Of a stretch of 7,889 bases of DNA, positions 1-5,961 are shown piece by piece. Made by a program: the position numbers and the translations under genes. The DNA is from an uncultured Bacillaceae bacterium (GTDB lineage Bacteria; Bacillota; Bacilli; Bacillales; Alkalibacillaceae): assembly GCA_937958375.1 (NCBI GenBank), contig CALGNY010000037.1, forward strand, positions 1 to 7,889. The letters run 5' to 3'. Each line of letters starts with the position of its first letter. Position 1 is the first letter of the stretch. The notes beneath the pieces are model-generated. The model saw nothing but the letters and a program-made list of their open reading frames with translations. It ran no database searches and was not told the origin of the DNA.

Positions 1-54
1 CTGATGTATACCGATCTATATGAAAGCGTCCGGCTTAGAGGTTGGTTTTGGTGA
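1..54 (+). CDS. Possible C-terminal end of a rightward gene (partial)
   Basis: Frame 1 is open from the first base to a TGA at 52-54 and would encode the last 17 residues of a protein (LMYTDLYESVRLRGWFW). The other two forward frames are closed within this stretch: frame 2 by a TGA at 2-4, frame 3 by a TGA at 21-23. If real, this gene converges on the leftward operon, and the inverted-repeat element at 64-292 sits between the two stop codons where a shared terminator would be expected. The peptide is too short for me to assign a family, and 17 open codons can occur by chance, so this is a tentative call. Confidence 0.25.
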   Translation: MMYTDLYESVRLRGWFW

Positions 55-57
55 TAA

Positions 58-298
58 TTAAAAGAGGCTGGGACGAAACTATTTTTACTCAGAAGAAAAC
101 GAACACTAGTGCATAGTCACCGCTACGGAAATATACTACGCTTTCCACGGGGAGCTGGTGAGCCTCTTCGTGCTAAAGCACTCCGGGGTCTCACCTATGC
201 TCTTCTTCCCGTAGGAGTCTACGTATATTTCCTACGCTAAATTGAGCATAGTTCGAATTCTGATAAGTGTAACTTAGTTATGTCCCATCCTCATTTTT
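58..298. terminator. Candidate bidirectional terminator formed by the ends of the inverted repeat
   Basis: Both sides of the repeat carry the layout of an intrinsic terminator. On the plus strand the closing arm GTCCCATCCTC is followed by ATTTTTG (293-299). On the minus strand the closing arm GTCCCAGCCTC is followed by TTTTAATTA (63-55). It lies between the possible stop of a rightward gene at 54 and the stop of the leftward permease at 422. No better terminator is visible for the permease. The loop is very long for a simple terminator, so function is inferred only. Confidence 0.4.
64..292. repeat. Long imperfect inverted-repeat intergenic element
   Basis: The ends are inverted copies of each other: 64-80 (GAGGCTGGGACGAAACT) against 276-292 (reverse complement GAGGATGGGACATAACT), 14 of 17 identical. 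Similarity continues inward, for example GCTACGGAAATATAC near 122-136 against the complement of about 222-237, and CCACGGG (145-151) against CCCGTAGG (208-215). The centre is a hairpin with GGTGAG (157-162) pairing CTCACC (190-195), capped by a perfect GTGCT/AGCAC stem (170-174, 177-181) with a 2-nt loop. No long reading frame is present. Elements with GGCTGGGAC-type ends recur between genes in Bacillota, so this is probably a dispersed, structured, MITE-like repeat. I see no target-site duplication. Confidence 0.72.
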
Positions 299-308
299 GT
301 TATGCCAG

Positions 309-406
309 TTATCGACGCGTTGAAATCATTTTTTCCGAGTTCAACGCACTGAGAAGCCTTGTCAATGCGTTGAGATGCAACTTTTTCAAGTTCAACGCAT
401 TGATAA
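309..406. repeat. Four-arm alternating palindromic repeat (two hairpin units of about 50 bp)
   Basis: The core octamer GCGTTGAA/TTCAACGC, or a one-base variant, occurs four times in alternating orientation: 317-324 (plus), 340-347 (minus), 367-374 (plus, GCGTTGAG) and 391-398 (minus). Neighbouring arms pair to give two hairpins: 317-324 with 340-347, and 366-373 with 392-399. The outermost arms also match each other over 16 positions with 2 mismatches (309-324 with 391-406), and the inner arms match over 13 with 2 mismatches (340-352 with 362-374). It starts 15 bp past the permease stop. No T-run follows on the minus strand, so it is not a classical terminator. Confidence 0.7.
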
Positions 407-421
407 GTATCAACTCACCTC

Positions 422-2392
422 TTATAGCGCCTCACCGATGATTTTTCGATAATAAAGAACAGACAGCACACCGAAAATAGAGTAGAGCAATGTATATAGT
501 CCCATCACAATCAACATCGGCGTCCAAACTTCGGTACCGAACAGGAACCATCCGGACTGCACCGCGAAATAACTATGCAGCAAGCCGATCAATAATGGGA
601 TTCCAAAGTTGAATATCTGTTTAATCTGAATTCCCTTTACTAAATCAGATTGTGTGAACCCAATTTTTCTTAAAATCGTATAGCTCGGTTTTTCGCTCTC
701 ACTTTCATCCATTTGCTTGAAATAGAGTACACACCCGGATGTCACAAGAAACGTTAAACCGAGAAATCCAACGATAAACATAGCCAAGCCCATATTCGCT
801 TTTGTGTTACGAGCAATCTCCAATTGTGAATCATTCCCTGCCCATCGGTTGATTTCTTCTGAAACAAAGAGCTGATTGGCTTGCTCTAAGTCCTGATCGC
901 TCACATCAATTCCGCGAAATACAAGTGGTCCGCCCTCTTCCGATCGTTGTTGCAACGCTGGATCGATTTCTCCCTTCAATTCCTGATACCTCGATTCATC
1001 GACGATCCCAATCGGCATCCCGCCACCATTGGTAAAGTATGAGGATACATAAAATTCTTTCTCGAAGCCAAGGAATTTCATCGAATACGTGTCGCTTTCA
1101 GAGGCAATCACCGCTTCCCCAGAATCTTTAAATGACATGAATCGCTGTAGAAAATCCGAATACCCGGAAAGTAAGAAATAATTTTCATCGACATCGATCC
1201 CTTCAACGGATTCATCACTAATGATGGGTAACAGCAATTCACTTGGATCCATCGTCACCGACGCATCTTCTTCATAAGCAAAATCCATAATACTAGTTGC
1301 ATCCAGTTCCACATTGAAGACTTCAATCTGATTCAGTCGATAATCGATGTCGTTTTCTTCTAGAACCGTTGTGAATTCATCATAACTCTCTTCATTCACT
1401 AACGAAAAATCATTGATCACAAAATCCTTTGCTTGTTTTTCAGCAGAATAGTAAGAAATATAACTCAAGCTCAATAACCCGATCGCCAGTGCAGAAACGG
1501 TCGTAATAATGGTCAGCAACATCGCATTTGACTTCATCCGAAACATAATCGAGGATAGCGATAATACTTTATTGATGGATAAGTATCCTTTTTGGCGTTT
1601 CCGAATCAACTGAAAAATAAATGTGACGGAACCTTTATAGAATAAGTAAGTCCCTAAAATGACCGATCCCAATATATAGGCCATCGCCAAAGTCAGCGCA
1701 TTGACGGAAGTAAAGACACCATCAAATAGTCGTTGGGATACGACGTAACCGGATACGATCAAAACAATCCCCAATACCCCGATCAAGACTTGAAAAACAG
1801 ATAACCGCTTCACTTTTGTCTCCGATGAAGAGCGTACGTTAAATAATGATAAGATACTTTCTTTTTTGATAAACAAATAATTAACGAGCATGATCAATAG
1901 ATAGATTCCAAGAAAAACTGCCAGCGTTTGGAACAATGCTTCCGATGAAAAACTCATCGTTGCGATGTCATCCACGTTCGTCAATTTATAGACGATCATG
2001 ACGATTAACTTCGTGATCGAAAACCCAATGCCCAGACCAACGACAAGCGAGCCAATATACAACATAAAATTCTCAGCAGACAATATACGAAAAATTTTAC
2101 CCTTTGTCATACCAATCAACTGAAATAAGGCAATCTCATGGCTCCGCCGTTTAATAAATAAATTATTGGCATAGACCAAAAAGACACCAATGATCAAAAT
2201 CAAAAGTACGGTACCAGCCCGGACTGCGGCCTCGCCTTTGATAGTTCCAGTCGCTGGGTCCATTGCCGGGTCATATTGTAGTGTCACAAAAGCGAAATAA
2301 ATCGATACGCTGAAGATCAATGCGAACACATACAAATAATAATTACGTAGATTCTTTTTCAGGTTTCTGAAAATCAGTTGATTAACGCTCAT
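422..2392 (-). CDS. BceB-like FtsX-family ABC transporter permease
   Basis: Membrane subunit of a Bce-type peptide-antibiotic resistance and sensing transporter, about 656 aa. Hydrophobic segments give ten likely TM helices, near residues 18-38, 59-80, 108-134, 152-174, 200-219, 232-253, 291-315, 534-558, 593-618 and 623-648. The acidic, hydrophilic stretch of about 215 residues between TM7 and TM8 is the hallmark extracytoplasmic domain of BceB/VraG/YxdM-type permeases, linked in this family to substrate recognition and signalling. Two FtsX-type cytoplasmic coupling motifs are visible: KRRSHEIALFQLIGMTKGKI after TM2 and SEKPSYTILRKIGFTQSDL after TM8. An in-frame GTG lies four codons upstream (2404), but I chose the ATG at 2392. 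MSVNQLIFRNLKKN matches the usual start of the family, and GGGTGGGGTG lies 4 nt upstream. It overlaps the ATPase gene by 11 bp, implying translational coupling. The drug recognised cannot be deduced. Confidence 0.93.
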   Translation of the reverse strand: MSVNQLIFRNLKKNLRNYYLYVFALIFSVSIYFAFVTLQYDPAMDPATGTIKGEAAVRAGTVLLILIIGVFLVYANNLFIKRRSHEIALFQLIGMTKGKIFRILSAENFMLYIGSLVVGLGIGFSITKLIVMIVYKLTNVDDIATMSFSSEALFQTLAVFLGIYLLIMLVNYLFIKKESILSLFNVRSSSETKVKRLSVFQVLIGVLGIVLIVSGYVVSQRLFDGVFTSVNALTLAMAYILGSVILGTYLFYKGSVTFIFQLIRKRQKGYLSINKVLSLSSIMFRMKSNAMLLTIITTVSALAIGLLSLSYISYYSAEKQAKDFVINDFSLVNEESYDEFTTVLEENDIDYRLNQIEVFNVELDATSIMDFAYEEDASVTMDPSELLLPIISDESVEGIDVDENYFLLSGYSDFLQRFMSFKDSGEAVIASESDTYSMKFLGFEKEFYVSSYFTNGGGMPIGIVDESRYQELKGEIDPALQQRSEEGGPLVFRGIDVSDQDLEQANQLFVSEEINRWAGNDSQLEIARNTKANMGLAMFIVGFLGLTFLVTSGCVLYFKQMDESESEKPSYTILRKIGFTQSDLVKGIQIKQIFNFGIPLLIGLLHSYFAVQSGWFLFGTEVWTPMLIVMGLYTLLYSIFGVLSVLYYRKIIGEAL

Positions 2393-3143
2393 GTTGCACC
2401 CCACCCAACACGCCTTGCGTTTTCATGATGTCCTTGAAAAAGCTTTGTCGATCCTCATCGCCCTTATTTAATTGAGAATAAATTTGACCGTCTTTCAACA
2501 AAATGACTCGATCGCTGAAACTCGCAGCAACTGGGTCGTGGGTCACCATCAATATGGTTGTCTGATGTTGTTCATTCATTTCCGCTAGTTTATCAAGTAA
2601 GTTTGAAGCGGATTTTGAATCAAGTGCCCCAGTCGGTTCATCCGCAAAAATGATACTTGGGTCATGAATGAAAGCTCGTGCAGCTGATGTTCGTTGTTTT
2701 TGCCCACCGGAGATTTCATTCGGGTACTTATCTCGTTGCTCATAAATACCTAACTCTTTGGAAACGGCTTCGAATTTTTCGTTTGCTTGCTGCCTCGATA
2801 CGTTTTGAATCGATAACGGGAGTAAGATATTTTCTTTGACAGTCAATGTATCGAGTAAATTATACTCCTGAAAAATAAATCCTAGATGATGCTTTCTGAA
2901 TTCGGCTAGCTTTTTGGATTTCATGTTCGTGATGGTATTTCCATCGATATTGATCGTTCCGTGACTCACCTGGTCGATGGATGACAGGACATTTAACAAC
3001 GTTGTTTTCCCGGATCCTGAAGGTCCCATAATCGTGACAAATTCACCGTGTTTAATACTCAAGTCAATTCCTTTCAACACCTCGGTCCGGTTAAATTTAT
3101 TCCCGAAGCTCTTAAAAATCTTTTGTGCTTTTAATAATTGCAT
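2382..3143 (-). CDS. BceA-like ABC transporter ATP-binding protein
   Basis: Cytoplasmic ATPase that powers the adjacent permease; 253 aa, the normal size for BceA-type subunits. In order: Walker A GPSGSGKT at residues 40-47, Q-loop FQEYN with Gln92, signature ISGGQKQR at 144-151, Walker B IIFADE at 164-169, D-loop GALD at 172-175 and the switch His202 in VTHD. All catalytic elements are intact. The ATG at 3143 is preceded by GAGAGGGG (3153-3160) about 9 nt upstream, an acceptable Shine-Dalgarno. The stop lies inside the start of the permease gene. It belongs to the MacB/LolD-like branch that pairs with FtsX-type permeases. Upstream at 3176-3249 are a candidate operator and -10 box, so the ATPase-permease pair probably has its own inducible promoter, as in known bceAB operons. 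Confidence 0.95.
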   Translation of the reverse strand: MQLLKAQKIFKSFGNKFNRTEVLKGIDLSIKHGEFVTIMGPSGSGKTTLLNVLSSIDQVSHGTINIDGNTITNMKSKKLAEFRKHHLGFIFQEYNLLDTLTVKENILLPLSIQNVSRQQANEKFEAVSKELGIYEQRDKYPNEISGGQKQRTSAARAFIHDPSIIFADEPTGALDSKSASNLLDKLAEMNEQHQTTILMVTHDPVAASFSDRVILLKDGQIYSQLNKGDEDRQSFFKDIMKTQGVLGGVQHER

Positions 3144-3175
3144 CCGTCTGAACCCCTCTCATCTAATCTGACTCT

Positions 3176-3204
3176 ATTGTATCGATAAGCCCGAGGCAAT
3201 CTCC
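3176..3204 (-). promoter_or_regulatory. Candidate activator-dependent promoter of the transporter genes
   Basis: Reading leftward, TACAAT at 3181-3176 matches 5 of 6 bases of a sigma-A -10 box. At the ideal 17-nt spacing the -35 position (3204-3199) reads GGAGAT, a poor match. A TTGCCT at 3199-3194 is only 12 nt away, too close to serve. A good -10 with no -35 is what a promoter needing a bound response regulator should look like, and a fitting operator lies 54 nt upstream. The expected transcript start is near 3169, about 25 nt before the ATPase ATG. Confidence 0.45.
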
Positions 3205-3224
3205 TTCTTTCTAACGAACAAAAT

Positions 3225-3256
3225 GAAAAAGCATATGACATTTTTGTCACATGCTT
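3225..3256 (-). terminator. Candidate intrinsic terminator of the regulator-kinase operon
   Basis: AAGCATATGACA (3229-3240) pairs with TGTCACATGCTT (3245-3256), 11 of 12 bases, around a 4-nt loop. On the minus strand the stem leads into a run of U (complement of A at 3226-3230). It starts 24 bp past the kinase stop, the right place and direction. The stem is only about 40 percent G+C, so termination may be partial, leaving some read-through into the transporter genes. Confidence 0.55.
3236..3249. promoter_or_regulatory. Candidate BceR-type response-regulator operator
   Basis: TGACA-TTTT-TGTCA is a perfect palindrome that fits the TNACA-N4-TGTNA pattern described for BceR-like regulators upstream of their transporter operons. 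It lies about 93 bp upstream of the ATPase start and centres near -73 relative to the predicted transcript start. The regulator encoded at 4285-4974 is the expected binder. The same bases form the top of the hairpin at 3229-3256. Confidence 0.55.
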
Positions 3257-3280
3257 AGCCAATTGATGTCATTTCACACA

Positions 3281-4288
3281 TTAATACGAAGTCATCACTT
3301 CAACCATGTCATTTTTCTTCGGGAAAATGAGATTAAACGTTGATCCTTTTTCAGGTGATGAGATCACGTCAACTGTAATATGTAGCGCATCCGTAGCCTG
3401 TTTAGCCAAATAAAGCCCCATCCCGGTTGCTGCATGGTTTTGATGTGCAGATGTGGATGTAAAACCTTTATCAAAGATTCTCGGGAGATCTTTGGATTCG
3501 ATTCCTTGTCCATCATCTTGAATGGACAGCGTGACTTTGTCATTGACCCGCCGCGTATGAATGACAATATCTGCATTCTCACTATATTTCACAGCATTGG
3601 AAAGTAGCTGACGGATGATAAAGGAGAGCCATTTGGCATCAGAGAGAACTGATTTTTCCTCTAATTCAATATCGAAACCGATTTTCTTGTACATACACCA
3701 AGACCTCAGTGCACGAACCTCCTCGTGGATTAGTGGCTCTAGTTCAACCTCTTCCATGTATAAATCAGACTCAATCACGGACATTCGCTTCTGATGTAGC
3801 TGCTGATCGAGCAGTAAATGAATACGAAGCCACTCATAGTCCAATTGTGCCTTCAAATTCCGATCTTCTAGCCGGTCAATGATCAAATGCATTGCACTCA
3901 ACGGCGTTTTGACCTCATGAATCCAGGAGAGTAATTCATCTTTCTCCTCTTCTAGCTGAATCCGATTTTCTGTTTCTATTTTCCGTAACTGATCATATTG
4001 CTGACTTAAACGCTGGGCAACCATCTTTTCAAAAGGTGAGGTTGGATGTGGCATGTCGGACGTATCAAAATCATCCGACTGCTCGTCGATCGATTGATAA
4101 AATTTAGTTTCTCGGTTGTAACGAATGATGAGAAACAGTACGAAGATCACTGTCGATAAAAACACAAAGTAGCCAATCGAGGTAATCGAAAGGTTGGGAT
4201 CTAAGTTTGCCATAAACAGAAGAAGGATTTCAAAAGCGATAAATAAGCCAATCCAACTTTTTCGTTCGTTCAAAAATTTCCCGATCAT
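3281..4288 (-). CDS. BceS-like intramembrane-sensing histidine kinase
   Basis: Membrane sensor kinase of 335 aa. Two TM helices (about residues 11-28 and 38-56) are separated by only some ten residues. There is therefore no extracellular sensor domain, the defining trait of intramembrane-sensing kinases that receive their signal from a partner Bce-type transporter. A charged linker (about 60-115) precedes the dimerisation domain, whose motif SWIHEVKTPLSAM carries the phospho-accepting His124. The ATPase domain shows the N-box QLLSNAVKYS (Asn231), G1 box DDGQG (258-262) and GMGL (289-292); all key residues are present. The ATG overlaps the regulator stop as ATGA (4-nt overlap), with AAGGA about 8 nt upstream. 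It should phosphorylate the regulator encoded just before it. A terminator-like hairpin follows the stop. Confidence 0.94.
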   Translation of the reverse strand: MIGKFLNERKSWIGLFIAFEILLLFMANLDPNLSITSIGYFVFLSTVIFVLFLIIRYNRETKFYQSIDEQSDDFDTSDMPHPTSPFEKMVAQRLSQQYDQLRKIETENRIQLEEEKDELLSWIHEVKTPLSAMHLIIDRLEDRNLKAQLDYEWLRIHLLLDQQLHQKRMSVIESDLYMEEVELEPLIHEEVRALRSWCMYKKIGFDIELEEKSVLSDAKWLSFIIRQLLSNAVKYSENADIVIHTRRVNDKVTLSIQDDGQGIESKDLPRIFDKGFTSTSAHQNHAATGMGLYLAKQATDALHITVDVISSPEKGSTFNLIFPKKNDMVEVMTSY

Positions 4289-4974
4289 TCTTCCGTTCCT
4301 TCTTTCGCAATATAACCTTGCCCAACTTTGGTTTCGATCTCTGCTCCCAGCCCGATCTCATCCAGCTTCTTTCGCAATCGATTGACATTTACCGTTAATG
4401 TGTTGTCGCTGATAAATCGTTCGTCATCCCATAATTGATGAATCAATTCCTCGCGTGTGACGATTCTATTTTTCTTATCCAACAGCGCTTTTAATATGTA
4501 AATTTCATTTTTCGTTAATTCAATTGTTCCTTGCTGATTGGAAACCATATTTTTTTCAAAATCAACAGTCGCACCGTTCCATGTTTTCAATTGAACGGAT
4601 TCGGAGTTATAGTTATACACCCGTCTCAGGATTGCCTGAATCTTGGCAATCAAGACATCAAAATGGAATGGTTTTTGGATATAATCATCCGCACCGAGCT
4701 GCATGGACATCACCATATCGGTCGGGTGATCCCGAGAGGATAAGAAAATAATCGGGACATTGGAGTGTGTCCGAATCATCCGACACCAATGGAAGCCATC
4801 ATACTTCGGAAGCTGGATGTCTATGATGACCAACTCCGGTTGCACCTGACTGAATTCATCCATGACTTTTTCAAAATTTTCAATTCCATATACATCATAC
4901 GACCATTGTTCAAGCCGCTCTTTGATCTCCGTAAATAAGCTTTGATCATCTTCTATGACTAAAACGTTAAACAT
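4285..4974 (-). CDS. BceR-like OmpR-family response regulator
   Basis: Cytoplasmic DNA-binding response regulator of 229 aa. The receiver domain (about residues 1-115) has the acidic pair Asp9/Asp10, the phospho-acceptor Asp52 in IIDIQLPKYDG, the switch Ser80 and the conserved Lys101 in QKPFHFD. The C-terminal part (about 128-225) is a winged helix of the OmpR/PhoB type, with LTKNEIYILKALL, the recognition-helix region SDNTLTVNVNRLRKKL and the wing VGQGYI. It is first in an operon with the kinase (4-nt overlap), so the two are a cognate pair. The likely target is the palindrome at 3236-3249 upstream of the transporter genes. The ATG at 4974 has AGGTGG 4 nt upstream. Family assignment is firm; the name BceR-like rests on the gene neighbourhood. 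Confidence 0.95.
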   Translation of the reverse strand: MFNVLVIEDDQSLFTEIKERLEQWSYDVYGIENFEKVMDEFSQVQPELVIIDIQLPKYDGFHWCRMIRTHSNVPIIFLSSRDHPTDMVMSMQLGADDYIQKPFHFDVLIAKIQAILRRVYNYNSESVQLKTWNGATVDFEKNMVSNQQGTIELTKNEIYILKALLDKKNRIVTREELIHQLWDDERFISDNTLTVNVNRLRKKLDEIGLGAEIETKVGQGYIAKEGTEE

Positions 4975-5004
4975 TCGCCCACCTGCTTGATCTCTTTTGA
5001 AATC

Positions 5005-5013
5005 AGTATATCA
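5005..5013 (-). promoter_or_regulatory. Candidate extended -10 promoter of the regulator-kinase operon
   Basis: In the 66-bp gap upstream of the regulator, the minus strand reads TGATATACT (5013-5005). This is a TGN extension followed by TATACT, which matches 5 of 6 bases of the -10 consensus. No convincing -35 box lies at 16-18 nt; the extended -10 could compensate. I see no terminator between the hydrolase stop and this site, so some read-through from upstream is also possible. Confidence 0.42.
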
Positions 5014-5040
5014 AAGTCGAAAAAAGTTTGGGTGAAAAAT

Positions 5041-5904
5041 TTACAAGGCGTGGTTCTTTAAAAATTGCTGTAACAACTGATTCACTTCGGCTTCTGTATC
5101 ACCAAGCCAAATCAAATGGCCCCAGCTGTCCAATAATTTCAGCTGCGAGTTCTCTATCTGTTCATGGGCATATAACGCATGATCAATCGGTACGGAGCCA
5201 TCATGTCGGCTGTGCATAATGAAAGTAGGAGCTTTCACGGCTTTTATATCCTCTTCACGCAACGTGTTCACTTGAACTAAATCGATGAAAAACCCGCTCC
5301 CTGATCGTTGTCGTTGATTCATTTTTTGAACCTCGACAATATCTGTCGGCCGAATTTTGTCTTTCGCTTCGTGATACGGCAGATTGCTGAATTGAGGAAA
5401 CATTCGCTTGAAAATAAATCCCGGAAACAATTTGTTGAAGTAACGAAGCATCATCCACGTATATTTTTCAATGGATGGTCGGAAAATGACTTTGGCCACT
5501 TTGTACTCCAAGTCCTTTCTTGTAAGCCACTGGTGGGTAACGCTTGATTGGAGCGTAAGCGATTGGACACGATTCGGTTGGTGAGAAGCAAAGTAAATGG
5601 CTGTAGGTCCACCTGCTGAAATGCCAATGACATGGACTTTTTGGATGTTTAAATGGTCAAGCAGTTTACGGTAGAAAGTACAGGCTGTCGAAAAATCTTC
5701 TCCGATCTTACTCGAAGTCACGCCATACCCTGGCCGAGAAGGCGTAATGAGTTGATAACCAGCCTGAACTAACGCCTGATAGCCGAATTCTTCCTTTGCG
5801 TTGGAATGACCGCCATGGAAAATTAAAATCGGCTCACCTTTGCCCACCACGGAGTACTCAATATTCATCTCATCAACTGAATAGATCAACATATCTCTTT
5901 CCAT
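5041..5904 (-). CDS. Alpha/beta-fold hydrolase
   Basis: Probable cytoplasmic serine hydrolase (esterase/lipase-like), about 287 aa, with no signal peptide. Residues are numbered from the ATG at 5904. HGG (30-32) contributes the oxyanion hole, Ser96 is the nucleophile in GISAG, Asp235 lies in HSRHDGSVP and His263 in SWGHLIW. The catalytic triad is thus complete, with a variable cap region between about 125 and 215. The frame extends to a GTG at 5934, but that codon lies in the upstream hairpin. The ATG at 5904 has AGGAG (5916-5912) 7 nt upstream, so I chose it. It lies 57 bp downstream of the acyl-CoA ligase, separated by the hairpin at 5923-5953, with no evident promoter of its own. The substrate cannot be predicted. 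A role in making acids for the ligase is a guess from proximity. Confidence 0.88.
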   Translation of the reverse strand: MERDMLIYSVDEMNIEYSVVGKGEPILIFHGGHSNAKEEFGYQALVQAGYQLITPSRPGYGVTSSKIGEDFSTACTFYRKLLDHLNIQKVHVIGISAGGPTAIYFASHQPNRVQSLTLQSSVTHQWLTRKDLEYKVAKVIFRPSIEKYTWMMLRYFNKLFPGFIFKRMFPQFSNLPYHEAKDKIRPTDIVEVQKMNQRQRSGSGFFIDLVQVNTLREEDIKAVKAPTFIMHSRHDGSVPIDHALYAHEQIENSQLKLLDSWGHLIWLGDTEAEVNQLLQQFLKNHAL

Positions 5905-5911
5905 TTGCCCG

Positions 5912-5916
5912 CTCCT
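5912..5916 (-). promoter_or_regulatory. Shine-Dalgarno that fixes the hydrolase start
   Basis: AGGAG on the minus strand, 7 nt before the ATG at 5904, supports that start over the in-frame GTG at 5934. It lies only 6 nt past the foot of the hairpin at 5923-5953, so it is outside the stem and should be free for ribosomes. Confidence 0.7.
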
Positions 5917-5922
5917 GTAAAT

Positions 5923-5953
5923 AAGACTCCTCACCCTTATGATGAGGAGTCTT
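5923..5953 (-). terminator. Perfect 11-bp intercistronic hairpin after the acyl-CoA ligase
   Basis: AAGACTCCTCA (5923-5933) pairs perfectly with TGAGGAGTCTT (5943-5953) around a 9-nt loop. It begins 8 nt after the ligase stop on the minus strand. The following bases, ATTTACAGG, contain only a short U stretch, so this is either a weak terminator or a 3'-end-stabilising hairpin that lets some transcripts reach the hydrolase. On the plus strand a better T-run lies a few bases beyond (5958-5962), but no plus-strand gene precedes it. Confidence 0.65.
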
Positions 5954-5961
5954 GCGTGTTT

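Noticed and set aside
64..292. tRNA or rRNA fragment
   Set aside because: The folding is that of one long imperfect inverted repeat; no cloverleaf, CCA end or rRNA-like stretch was recognised.
2393..2404. GTG start at 2404 for the permease
   Set aside because: It adds only four residues; the ATG at 2392 gives the usual family N-terminus and a suitable Shine-Dalgarno. An AAGGCG upstream of the GTG keeps it possible but less likely.
5905..5934. Upstream GTG start (5934) for the hydrolase
   Set aside because: The GTG lies in the hairpin at 5923-5953, while the ATG at 5904 has a well-spaced AGGAG.
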